Origin: Achromobacter sp. MFA1 R4
Lineage (GTDB): Bacteria; Pseudomonadota; Gammaproteobacteria; Burkholderiales; Burkholderiaceae_B
Assembly (NCBI RefSeq): GCF_900156745.1
Contig: NZ_LT707065.1
Span: forward strand, 2,046,001-2,110,000
Reading direction: 5' to 3'
Length of the DNA stretch: 64,000 nt
Shown here: piece after piece, positions 48,301 through 55,302 of the stretch
Numbering within the stretch: position 1 is the stretch's first letter
Layout: each line of letters opens with the position of its first letter
Position numbers and translations under genes: made by a program
Notes under the pieces: model-generated
What the model was told of the DNA's origin: nothing
Databases searched by the model: none
The model's input: only the letters and a program-made list of their open reading frames with translations

Positions 48301-48929
48301 ACCTCGGCGTAAGCCTTGGCGATGTTGCTCGATTCAAGCAGGGCTTGTTCTCGGCCCCGTTCCCACGGTTTGTTGGCCAGGGCCTGGTAGGTTGCCTTGA
48401 AGGCCTGAAACTGGCCGCGCCCGTCCAGGTCGCGCTCAAACTGCGCGATATAGCCCTGCTTGCCGTAGTAGCCGCAGGTTTCATTGAACACCTTGACGAA
48501 TACCGACAGCAGCGCGTCGACCTGTGTCTTGCTGATGATGTCGGCCTTCTGGTCAATGTTGAACAGAATGCTCTTGGATGGGATGGCAACGGCCTGCTTC
48601 AGCTTGGCGCGCAGCAGCTCGTCGTCGGGATGGATCTTGGGCAAGAAAACATCCAGCGCAGTACTGCCGTCGACTTCCCTGTTTTCCAGCAGCAGGGCCA
48701 GCATCTTCAACAAATGCGACTTGCCCGAGCCGAAGAAGCCCGACACCCACACGCCGTTGGCGACCTGATAGTCGGTATAGGCTTCCAGGAATTGCTCAAG
48801 GCGCTTGGCGACTTCGTCGGTCAGCACGTACTCGCTGAGCTCCGTGTGCAGGCTGGCCTCATCGTCTGCCTTGATGACGCCTTCGATCGGACGGCTGACC
48901 GGGCGCTTGAAAATGCCTTTGAGTTCCAT
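45384..48929 (-). CDS. brxC: BREX P-loop ATPase BrxC
   Basis: A 1181-aa protein. It starts MELKGIFKRPVSRPIEGVIK, a hallmark of BrxC/PglY-type proteins, with Walker A GFFGSGKSH (residues 64-72), a Walker B-like LNFFVDEVGQYI, and AWIIVTAQEDMTDVLG. A long helical C-terminal half follows with a Pro/Ala-rich stretch near residue 1130. The ATG at 48929 follows a GGGAG site and is preferred to one five codons upstream. BrxC is an essential BREX component, probably a large ATP-driven machine that works with BrxB and PglZ. Confidence 0.95.
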   Translation of the reverse strand: MELKGIFKRPVSRPIEGVIKADDEASLHTELSEYVLTDEVAKRLEQFLEAYTDYQVANGVWVSGFFGSGKSHLLKMLALLLENREVDGSTALDVFLPKIHPDDELLRAKLKQAVAIPSKSILFNIDQKADIISKTQVDALLSVFVKVFNETCGYYGKQGYIAQFERDLDGRGQFQAFKATYQALANKPWERGREQALLESSNIAKAYAEVTGEDAAHAKGILDKYRSQYSVSIEDFGNQVKAWLDQQPANFRLNFFVDEVGQYIADNTKLMTNLQTVAESLATKCQGRAWIIVTAQEDMTDVLGDMSKQQSNDFSKIQARFANRLKLTSADVAEVIQKRLLAKNDDGRQLLQGVYAQQVNNFKTLFEFADGGQRYQNFRDEEHFIYAYPFVPYQFPLFQAAIRGLSLHNGFEGKANSVGERSMLGVFRDVAMAIESESVGQLATFDRMFEGIRSALKGGIQSAINVAERNLNDEYAVRVLKALFLVKYVKEFKATPRNLSVLMLERFGEDIPAQHKKLEAALNLLEQQTYIQRNGDVYEYLTDEEKDVEQEIKNTDIENADLAKELEKLLFDGVIKQRKIRYGTGQDYPYTRKLDDRVLSREHELAIHVISPLTDGFDDSEGFLTQQRMQSMGRDELRVVLPADVRFMQDLAMHKRTEKYIRQNSNTQQETVKRILDAKGSQNTERLNDLQVRARALLGKARLIINASDVDVGGEDGQTRVLKGFEQLVQTAYPNLRMLRDDVVFAEADIGKHLRMAKDGLLANDAASLTEPEQELLAFIQSNARGGVRTTVKSLLERFERKNYGWYHAAILCNLALLCARGKVEVRQDSNPLEDDALERGLLNTHAHPSLVLEPQIEFSASQVRTLKEFYAEFFDQPAAGNEARALARETVDALKTLETELSALHGQKAQYPFLSALAPVLTTLKDIASKNPNWFLTDLARAEDALLDTKENTIDPLRRFMYSPQKAIFDQARQLVAEQEDNFAYVGAAEVEAVRALLTDSRPWQGNRLQQLKPQLDALQHAIEQHLAQEKGQANDRLVELEQRLQDATEFGQLNPTDRKRLIQPFGDARQSIQAHKRIAMIRDQLRRFEDEDYPRLLLQLEQLARPAPPDPAPHPVSPGPGGATPPSTPTPEPKLVAARTIKVSYAKPWLASEAELDDYLRKQREAWLKEIQAGNRVQI

Positions 48930-48940
48930 AGGGTGCTCCC

Positions 48941-49597
48941 TCACGCCTGGATGTCGGAAATATTGAATGCGCGGTAGTACTTGTCGTCGTGCAGCAGCCC
49001 GAATAACTCCAGGGATGCCCCCTGTTCCAGCGAGTGGCGGTACTCTCCCGGAAAGAACATCACGGTGGGCTTGTCCTTGGCGGTGCTCTGCAGGTTGTTC
49101 AGCACGTTGTGCGAGCGGATATAGGGGAACACTTCACCAACCCCGCTGAGGAACAGCACGTCGTAGTCACTTTGCGCCAGCCGCTCGCCGATCTCCGGGA
49201 TCAGATGCCCCTTGATGTCCAGGACGTTTTGCAACAGCTCTTGCAAGGCTTCTTTCTCGACCTCCGGCTCGGCAGCGAGAATCTCATCCCACAGATTGCT
49301 GCCCTCACTGCTGCCTTCGCGCGCCTTGAGCATGTCGATGGTCAGGTCGTAGAGGTTGATCTCCAGCACCTTGACGCCCCGGCCCTGCAGGCATTCCACT
49401 TGCAGGCCTGCCAATGTGTTGACCAACTGGCGGCGCATGCGCTGGATCTCGAAGGCCTCTGATGCCTTGAACTCGCAGATGTAAAAGGGCAGGTCGTTGT
49501 TCAACCCCCGCATCTGCAGGAATCGAGAACTGGCAATGACCTCGCGCAAATGGTCGAAGCGTTTTGCCAGCGGCTGTTGGCTGATCTTCTGGCTCAT
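48941..49597 (-). CDS. brxB: BREX protein BrxB (DUF1788)
   Basis: A 218-aa protein with the DUF1788 features FYICEFKASEAFEIQRMRRQL, GVKVLEINLYDLTIDML and, near the end, KPTVMFFPGEYRHSLEQGASLELFG (shown in part: VMFFPGEYRHS). ATG at 49597 overlaps the brxA stop (ATGA). It is required for BREX defence but its biochemical function is not firmly known; it probably contacts BrxC/PglZ. Confidence 0.93.
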   Translation of the reverse strand: MSQKISQQPLAKRFDHLREVIASSRFLQMRGLNNDLPFYICEFKASEAFEIQRMRRQLVNTLAGLQVECLQGRGVKVLEINLYDLTIDMLKAREGSSEGSNLWDEILAAEPEVEKEALQELLQNVLDIKGHLIPEIGERLAQSDYDVLFLSGVGEVFPYIRSHNVLNNLQSTAKDKPTVMFFPGEYRHSLEQGASLELFGLLHDDKYYRAFNISDIQA

Positions 49598-50205
49598 TTC
49601 AGCCACCTCTTGATCTCTTGGTCGCTTGCTGGGAACACCAGAAGCTCATCGACACCCCGCCGAGCCAGCAGCAGGGCGAGCTGCGGGGTCAGTACCGTTG
49701 GCTGGATCAGCAATTGCTCGGAGAGCAATTCAGCCTCGCGCAACATGCGGAACAAGTTCTGCCGAAGCTTGCGTTGGGTGGACGGTGCCAATTCGTCCAG
49801 TTCGTCATGCCAGAGTGCTTTGGCGCTGACGAAAGCCTCGTAGTCGGCCGCGCTCAACTGCCGTCGCAGAACGAGAAAATTCTCGCGCAGCACTTCCCTG
49901 GCAAAGTCACGGACAAAGGCGTAGCGTCGGCAGGCAGCGACCCAGAGCAGATAGGCTCGATCCCGCAAGTTGGAGTCGATCAGGACTTCCAGCTCTTCAA
50001 AGTCGAGTAGTTCAAGACGCGCGATCAACTCTTTGCTGATGCGGGTGGACGCGGCAGCCGTCCTGACTTGCAATACGTTCCCGCTACGCACATGCGAACG
50101 TGTTTGCTCCCAGTCCTGTGTGGTCAGGTAGTGCTCGGCAATCGCCGGGGCTTCGAGCAGGAACAGGCCGCCAGTGGTGAAAGATAGACGGTAGCGCTCA
50201 GCCAT
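49594..50205 (-). CDS. brxA: BREX protein BrxA (DUF1819)
   Basis: A 203-aa helical protein, DUF1819 family. It has RYRLSFTTGGLFLLEAP at the start, LLDFEELEVLIDSNLRDRAYLLWVA in the middle and LLARRGVDELLVFPASDQEIKRWL at the end. The ATG at 50205 (or 50208) lies inside the 3' end of the HTH gene. BrxA from other systems binds DNA. Confidence 0.93.
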   Translation of the reverse strand: MAERYRLSFTTGGLFLLEAPAIAEHYLTTQDWEQTRSHVRSGNVLQVRTAAASTRISKELIARLELLDFEELEVLIDSNLRDRAYLLWVAACRRYAFVRDFAREVLRENFLVLRRQLSAADYEAFVSAKALWHDELDELAPSTQRKLRQNLFRMLREAELLSEQLLIQPTVLTPQLALLLARRGVDELLVFPASDQEIKRWLK

Positions 50206-50407
50206 CATCGCGCTCCTGCCGGGCATCGTCACTGTCGCTGGCTCCGCCGGCCTTCACCCAGTCATCGACTTCCGTCCTCTGGAATTTCCAGAGTCTGCCC
50301 ACTTTGTGAGCGGGCATGTTGCGCTTAGCGATCCAGGCATAGACAGTGTCCTTGCTGACCCCCAGGTGTTCGGTGATTTCTTCAACGCTCAGCCAGCGGT
50401 CGGTCAT
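50198..50407 (-). CDS. Excisionase-family HTH protein heading the BREX operon
   Basis: A 69-aa MerR/excisionase-like DNA-binding protein: WLSVEEITEHLGVSKDTVYAWIAKR forms the helix-turn-helix and KVGRLWKFQRTEVDDWV the wing. A short acidic tail follows. First gene of the 12-gene BREX operon, overlapping brxA. Two readings are possible: a BREX promoter regulator, or a recombination directionality factor of the island. Its position favours the former. Confidence 0.85.
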   Translation of the reverse strand: MTDRWLSVEEITEHLGVSKDTVYAWIAKRNMPAHKVGRLWKFQRTEVDDWVKAGGASDSDDARQERDDG

Positions 50408-50485
50408 GGCAATGGATTCGCAGCAATTTGTACAAGAGCCAATTTTACTGGATTTAGCCTGGTTTTGCAGGATTTGCCATGATCT
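50408..50485 (-). promoter_or_regulatory. Promoter region of the BREX operon
   Basis: The 78 bases between the HTH gene start and the integrase-domain gene stop are AT-rich compared with the neighbours. Read on the minus strand they contain a TAAAAT -10-like box (about 50444) and the palindrome TTGTACAA (about 50428-50435). The -35 is weak. This is the only sizeable gap upstream of the 16-kb operon, so a promoter is expected here. Confidence 0.45.
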
Positions 50486-51346
50486 TCAGCCGAGGTAGAC
50501 GGCCACGATCGCCAATCGATCATGGCCCAGCTCTTGGCTGATCATGAGACGTGCATATTTGTCTCTATGGCGCTCAGTTGGAGCCAACTGGCCTGCAGTT
50601 GGTCCGCCCGCCGCAGGTGCCTTCCACCCCGTAAGCGCCTCATACCGCATCTGTGCGTACCGATGCCGCAGTCCGTGCATGTTTCTGAGACCCGCTGCCT
50701 TGCATTGCCCATCGTAGACATGCCGCTGCTGGATGTAGGTCTTGTGAGCTGGAATTAGCGAGCCAGAGCCTGACAGCCGGTGAGCTTCGTTCAGGACCGC
50801 ACGCTGTTCCGGTGTCATGATCGGCACCGTCCGGTCCCGCCCACCCTTGGCCCATGACCCTTTGATGGCGATGTGATCGCTACGATCGGCATAGCGGGGC
50901 TGGAACTTGATGGATTCCTCGCGGCGCAGGCCGAAGGCCGCTTGCAGGCGCAGGCTCATGCGAACGTGTGGATCGGTGATCCTGCCCAGTCCGTCGCCCA
51001 GTTCCTTGGCCTTGCTCTCGTTAGTCACATAGCGGCACTCAGGGATGCCTAGCTTGGTGTTGTCCGCTGGCAGGATGCCCGCCTTGCCAATCTTCTCTGC
51101 CCACCAGCGCAGATGCGCCATGCGGTTCTTGATCGTGCCAGCCGACAGACCTTCGGCTTGCCAACGCTGCAACAGAGCTTCGACATGCTTGCCCTTGAGC
51201 GAGATGGCCCGCATCTGGCGGAAACCTGCTTCGCGTAGTTGACGGGCGGCCAGGCTCAGCGACCGTTGCCGATCTGCCTGGGTGGCGTGGCTGCCGTCGC
51301 GGTTACGCAGGCAAAGCTGACGCAGGGTATAGGTCAGGTCGTCCAT
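50486..51346 (-). CDS. Integrase-domain protein (Phage_int_SAM_2/Integrase_1 type)
   Basis: A 286-aa tyrosine-recombinase relative. An N-terminal SAM-like domain (ALLQRWQAEGLSAGTIKNRMAHLRWW, in part) is followed by a catalytic-like domain with the arginine block QAAFGLRREESIKF, a HGLRHRYAQMRYEALTG box and LGHDRLAIVAVYLG, whose Tyr is near the C-terminus. Such proteins are common on Pseudomonas/Xanthomonas islands beside STY4528 proteins; their function is unclear. The ATG at 51346 (MDDLTYTLRQLC) is taken over an upstream candidate. Confidence 0.82.
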   Translation of the reverse strand: MDDLTYTLRQLCLRNRDGSHATQADRQRSLSLAARQLREAGFRQMRAISLKGKHVEALLQRWQAEGLSAGTIKNRMAHLRWWAEKIGKAGILPADNTKLGIPECRYVTNESKAKELGDGLGRITDPHVRMSLRLQAAFGLRREESIKFQPRYADRSDHIAIKGSWAKGGRDRTVPIMTPEQRAVLNEAHRLSGSGSLIPAHKTYIQQRHVYDGQCKAAGLRNMHGLRHRYAQMRYEALTGWKAPAAGGPTAGQLAPTERHRDKYARLMISQELGHDRLAIVAVYLG

Positions 51347-51930
51347 TGGAGCATCTCTCCATCGGTTATTGAGTCTGAGATACAAGGGTCAGTGTTTTTG
51401 CCAACTCGCCAAGGCGAGATCCCCGAAGGGCAAGGGCCAGGCGCTCAGTTCACCTGTGGCCTCGAATGAGGCGTCCGCCTTGCTTCCTGCGGGAAGGCCA
51501 GGCGGAGGAATGGCAAGAGACGACAACGCAATGTGCTGGGATGGGTACCTCCTGTGGTGCAGTGTGGAAAAGGTGTCGACGGGCCGCGCAAGCTCAAGCG
51601 AGCAGCGACGAGCGCCCGGAACGGGGATGTGTGTTGCGACGATGGCGGGACGAACCACGCCGAGGATGAGAAAAGCTCTGCCCATGGGTAGGGCGGCACA
51701 CAGAGCGAGCCTGGGTGTGCCTGGGTTGGTTCCGTCCGGTGAACCGGGTCGGCGCTTGCAGGAACCTGCGCCTGGGTTCCGGTGTTCATACCCACCGGCA
51801 GGTCATTGCAGGACCAGTGTGCCGGGGCATCGTCATGTGCGCAGCCATCAATGCGATGCTGCGCCAACCCGCATTCCTGCTGCAGTTTGCCGGGCCGTCA
51901 CTGCGGTAGACAGTGACGGCCCCATCGCCT
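51347..51930. other. 584-base gap without a recognisable gene
   Basis: Open frames here give no family-like protein and have poor starts. A near-palindromic element TTGCCAACTCGCCAA lies at 51399-51413, about 53 bases before the integrase-domain gene start, similar to the one in front of the STY4528 gene. The rest may be a long leader or degraded DNA. Confidence 0.4.
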
Positions 51931-53109
51931 TCATGTTGCGCCCAGTGGTCCGAGCGTTGCAGCAGAGGGCATGTTTTTGGGGGGCGTTGGCAGCAACCCG
52001 CTGTCAGCCATGCTCGCAATGACCTGCCCGATCCCGATGGGCCGGGGTGGCAGGTTCAGCTTCTGCCGGAGCTGTTGCAGGTGCCACCGCCCGATCTCGC
52101 TGATCCCAGATGATGCAGGCGGGCTGCTGGGTGGCGATGAAGAGACAGCCGATGAGCCATGTGGGCTATTGCTGACGACCCGTGCGGGTGCGGTCTGCAG
52201 CGGAGCCTGTTTGCGTGCCGCCCAGAGCTTGAATACACCTTCCACGGCCTTCTTGATCAGCCCGTAGAGGTAAGCGATGGCGTTGCGCACGCCACCTGAT
52301 TCGCAACGTACATTCCACTCGGCCAGCACCGCCAAGCGTTGCTCCGGAGGCAAACTCCTGAGACGCGCGGCGAGGATCTGCTGCTGGTCCGGCGGTAGCT
52401 GCCGAAAGCGGATGGGCACATCCGACCGTGATGCCTGCACTTCGGTTGGTGAGCAGTACGTATGTACTTCTTTTAATACTTCTTTTTGTACAGTACGTAC
52501 TGCTGTCGCAGACGCCGGTACGGGTTTCGGAATGTCGCTGCTGGCTTCGGGCACGCGAGAATCGGGCGGAGTCGGATCACCAGGACCGTCCGGATCATGG
52601 TCATCGTCACAGTGCTGCAAGTGCTTGATCCGCTCCTGCATCGTTGCAGGCAGCTTAGCCAACCGGTCCGGATGACGCACGGCCTCATCAAAAATGGATT
52701 GCGCCAGTTGACGAATCGTCTCACTGGCATGACCGAGCGCCCGTTCCAGCAGGGGCAGGTAGTCCTCGTCCTCCAGGCAAGCTTCGTCGAACGCAAGTGG
52801 CTGGTTGCGCACTGCGTAGCGGCTGGCCATCGAGAAGCCGGTCATCGGATTGCGGCGGTACTCGACCAGCGCAATCCACGTGGACAGCCGCAGGCACAGC
52901 ACGGCCCTGGACACGGTTTCAAGGGCCGCCCGCTTGCTGCCAGGTGCGCTGGGCAGGTACTGGCGCAGCGCGTCGTAGCTGAGGACCACGGTGCCGTCAG
53001 TGTTGGCCAGCGAACGGAAGGTCAGCCAGGCGTTGCGTTCCAGCGGCGTCAGCCGCTCATCGAGCAGCAGGGCTTTCGGGGTGATGATGTCTGAAGCTTG
53101 GTGTGACAT
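51931..53109 (-). CDS. STY4528-family pathogenicity-island replication protein
   Basis: A 392-aa protein with the family's N-terminal helix-turn-helix region: PKALLLDERLTPLERNAWLTF, RAALETVSRAVLCLRLSTWI and the block FDEACLEDEDYLPLLERALGH. A long Pro/Ser-rich linker and an IAYLYGLIKKAVEGVFKLW block follow. ATG at 53109 preceded by AGGAG. STY4528-type proteins are found on integrative islands and are named as replication proteins; direct evidence is scarce. First gene at the right end of the island. Confidence 0.75.
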   Translation of the reverse strand: MSHQASDIITPKALLLDERLTPLERNAWLTFRSLANTDGTVVLSYDALRQYLPSAPGSKRAALETVSRAVLCLRLSTWIALVEYRRNPMTGFSMASRYAVRNQPLAFDEACLEDEDYLPLLERALGHASETIRQLAQSIFDEAVRHPDRLAKLPATMQERIKHLQHCDDDHDPDGPGDPTPPDSRVPEASSDIPKPVPASATAVRTVQKEVLKEVHTYCSPTEVQASRSDVPIRFRQLPPDQQQILAARLRSLPPEQRLAVLAEWNVRCESGGVRNAIAYLYGLIKKAVEGVFKLWAARKQAPLQTAPARVVSNSPHGSSAVSSSPPSSPPASSGISEIGRWHLQQLRQKLNLPPRPIGIGQVIASMADSGLLPTPPKNMPSAATLGPLGAT

Positions 53110-53129
53110 GGTGAGGGCTCCTATCGGTA

Positions 53130-53145
53130 TTGGCCAACTGGCCAA
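53130..53145. promoter_or_regulatory. Inverted repeat upstream of the STY4528-type gene
   Basis: TTGGCCAACTGGCCAA: 7-base arms with a two-base spacer, 21 bases before the start codon. A closely similar element occurs before the integrase-domain gene (51399-51413), so both genes may share a regulator. Confidence 0.5.
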
Positions 53146-53378
53146 AGAAGCCGTCATCTCACCCTGATATTCCCGCTGTCGCAGCCATCAATCCGAACTG
53201 CGCGCTTCCCGTTTTTTCGAGCTGAAGCAGGGCACAACATCCTTGGTGTTCCGGATCAGGAGGTGGGAAAATAGGTCCGCTGCAGTGCGTTGGACGTTAC
53301 TGAACGTCGATGGCCGAGTTCGCTGCCTCTGATCGGGTCGTCCGCTGATGCGTCGCACCGATAACGGAAGAGTCGGGA

Positions 53379-53481
53379 GCGTCCAAGGAGGTCCATCCAC
53401 CGCTTCCAAGGGACACGCTTGGTTTTTGGGTCCAAGAATAGGTCCAAGCGCGTTGATTGTTTTCAATAAAATCATTGAAAA
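53379..53481. promoter_or_regulatory. Right-end repeats (candidate arm sites)
   Basis: GGGTCCAAG at 53428-53436 and AGGTCCAAG at 53440-53448, with looser copies at 53379 and 53390, echo the left-end motifs. A small inverted repeat TTTTCAAT/ATTGAAAA (53460-53481) is next to them. The whole 53110-53563 gap has no gene that I can support. Confidence 0.5.
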
Positions 53482-53508
53482 TCAACAACCTGCGGCAGAA
53501 AATTCCGC

Positions 53509-53526
53509 TTCTGTATTGGGAAGTGA
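53509..53526 (+). repeat. Right attachment site (attR)
   Basis: TTCTGTATTGGGAAGTGA, the second copy of the mnmE end. From memory it differs from the SGI1 18-bp repeat (ending in TAA) only in its stop codon. Sequence to its right should be chromosomal. Confidence 0.88.
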
Positions 53527-53563
53527 AGGCGGTGCCGACGCCACTCACCCCAGTTTCCCACCA

Positions 53564-54613
53564 CTAGCTCAATTCGTACCAGGTACCACGCCCGCCGCCC
53601 TGCTGCGCCAGGTGTCCCCGTTCCACCAGCGCACGGAAGTGCTGTTTGAGCGTGTTGCGATTGCTGCCCGTCAGGCGCATGGCTTGCGCCATCGTGATCC
53701 TGCCATGCTCGCGCGTGAAATCCACGATCTGCAATGCCAAATCGGGAAGCTTGCCCAGCACGAGTTTCTCGCGCTCGACTTTGCGTTCCAGCCGACGGAC
53801 TTGCTGGGATAGGGCACGCAGGAAGAACACCAGCCAAGGCTGCCAGTTCGGCGCTTCGGTGCGGATGCTGCCTTGTGTCTGGCGCAGCGCCAGATAGTAA
53901 GCCTCCTTGTTCTGCTCGATCACACTTTCCAGTGAGCTATAGGGCACGTAGGCATAACCGGCCTGCAGCAGCAACAACGTGGTCAACACCCGACTCAGGC
54001 GGCCGTTACCGTCCTGAAAGGGATGGATTTCCAGGAAGACCACCACCCAGATGCCGATCAACAGCAGGGGATGCAGACGCCCAGCGCTGCGCTCCTCGTC
54101 GAACCAAGCCACGAGCTCAGCCATCAGCCGCGGTGTATCAAAAGGCGTCGCAGTCTCAAACACCACGCCCAATGGCTTGCCATCCTGATCGAATGCCGCG
54201 ACGCTGTTAGTCGTGGTTTTGTAATTGCCGCGATGCCAGGCGTCCTTGTCGCTGTGGGTCAGCAGATCGCGATGGAGTTGCCGGATGTGGTTCTCGGTCA
54301 GTGTGATGTCTTGCCAAGACGAGAACACCAATTCCATGACGTCGGCATAGCCAGCCACTTCCTGTTCGTCGCGGGTCTCGAACGACCCAATCTGCAAGTT
54401 GGAAAGTAGTCGTTCGACTTCACGGTCCGACAATCTGCTGCCCTCGATCCGTGTCGAAGACCCGATGCTCTCGATGGTGGCAACCCGCCGCAATGCCGAC
54501 AGCCGGTCAGGCGCGAGTGTTCCCAAGGCGCGCCAAGCGCCTTTGAACTCGTCGATCCCTGCGACCAGTCCGAGGATTTCGGGGGTAATCTGGAGAGCGT
54601 CAGAGCGAATCAT
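53564..54613 (-). CDS. Fic-family AMP-transferase
   Basis: A 349-aa Fic protein. The N-terminal inhibitory helix shows SIGSSTRIEGSRLSD, the (S/T)xxxE(G/N) motif, so the enzyme is class II (self-inhibited). The catalytic Fic motif is HPFQDGNGRLSR (about residue 210). The C-terminal winged helix (GRITMAQAMRLTGSNRNTLKQHF) suggests DNA binding. Start at 54613 chosen; a TTG ten codons upstream is less likely. It adds AMP or a related group to target proteins. Just outside attR, so not part of the island by these borders, yet less GC-rich than the core genome. Confidence 0.9.
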   Translation of the reverse strand: MIRSDALQITPEILGLVAGIDEFKGAWRALGTLAPDRLSALRRVATIESIGSSTRIEGSRLSDREVERLLSNLQIGSFETRDEQEVAGYADVMELVFSSWQDITLTENHIRQLHRDLLTHSDKDAWHRGNYKTTTNSVAAFDQDGKPLGVVFETATPFDTPRLMAELVAWFDEERSAGRLHPLLLIGIWVVVFLEIHPFQDGNGRLSRVLTTLLLLQAGYAYVPYSSLESVIEQNKEAYYLALRQTQGSIRTEAPNWQPWLVFFLRALSQQVRRLERKVEREKLVLGKLPDLALQIVDFTREHGRITMAQAMRLTGSNRNTLKQHFRALVERGHLAQQGGGRGTWYELS

Positions 54614-54628
54614 GCAACCAATAATACG

Positions 54629-54692
54629 CCCATTTACACCCAATAAGGCGTTCTTCTAGTCCTTCTTCCATTTGCAGACCCATTTACACCCA
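54629..54692. repeat. Two 14-bp direct repeats in front of fic
   Basis: CCCATTTACACCCA occurs at 54629-54642 and 54679-54692, fifty bases apart. It lies upstream of the fic start and, with Fic's own winged helix, is a natural candidate operator for autoregulation. Confidence 0.55.
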
Positions 54693-54773
54693 TTTCCGCT
54701 AAGCCAATGACAGGAACGAGCCGGTAAATTCACTCAGCCCTGCTGCATCGGAAATCAACCCAGGCGCATCGCC

Positions 54774-55244
54774 GTGCCCACAAATTCCAATCCCTGTCGC
54801 ATCCGCCCGGCGACGTCCGACGACGTGCCCGCCATCGAACGCATCATCCAGGCGGCGTACACCCATTACATCGCCCGCAATGGCGCCACGCCTGGCCCCA
54901 TGCTGGATGATTATCCGGCGCGCGTGGCGCAGGGCGTGGTCCATGTGCTGGTAGCGGCCGGCCGCGTACAAGGCCTGATCGTGCTGATACCGGAACCGGA
55001 CGCCGGCAGCCTGCTGCTGGACAACATCGCCGTGTCACCCTGTGCGCAAGGCATGGGCTATGGCCGCGCGCTGCTGGAATGGGCTGAAGCGGCCGCGCGG
55101 GATGGTGGCTTTTCGCGCATCCGTTTGTATACGCAGGAAGTGATGACAGAAAACATCGCTATCTACACCCGGCGCGGTTATGTAGAAACCCACCGTGCCA
55201 CGCAGATCGGATTGAATCGAATTTTCATGCAAAAACCCCTATAA
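54774..55244 (+). CDS. GNAT-family N-acetyltransferase
   Basis: A 156-aa protein. The acetyl-CoA loop is AVSPCAQGMGYGRALLEWAE (Q/RxxGxG/A), flanked by LLLDNIAVSP and ending in ARRGYVETHR-like GYVETHRATQIG. Start is a GTG at 54774; it lacks a clear ribosome site, so the N-terminus is uncertain. Substrate unknown. It may be the first core-genome gene after the island and fic. Confidence 0.8.
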   Translation: MPTNSNPCRIRPATSDDVPAIERIIQAAYTHYIARNGATPGPMLDDYPARVAQGVVHVLVAAGRVQGLIVLIPEPDAGSLLLDNIAVSPCAQGMGYGRALLEWAEAAARDGGFSRIRLYTQEVMTENIAIYTRRGYVETHRATQIGLNRIFMQKPL

Positions 55245-55302
55245 GAAATAGCTTTTTCATCAATTCAAACCAGACATCAAGCGCAGATAAAAATACGAGC
55301 TT

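Larger units (their letters stand above)
32835..53526. mobile_element. 20.7-kb genomic island in mnmE carrying a type I BREX system
   Basis: Bounded by direct repeats at the 3' end of mnmE and at 53509-53526 (core TGTATTGGGAAGTGA shared exactly, 18 bp with one mismatch). It carries an integrase adjacent to the mnmE end, a second integrase-domain gene and a STY4528-type replication protein at the other end, and a BREX operon between. Island DNA is visibly less GC-rich than the flanks. No conjugation or mobilisation genes are seen, so it is an integrative island that would need outside help to transfer. Confidence 0.9.

Noticed and set aside
46923-48977. Long plus-strand frame opposite brxC
   Set aside because: Antisense to a well-supported BREX gene; low-complexity composition.
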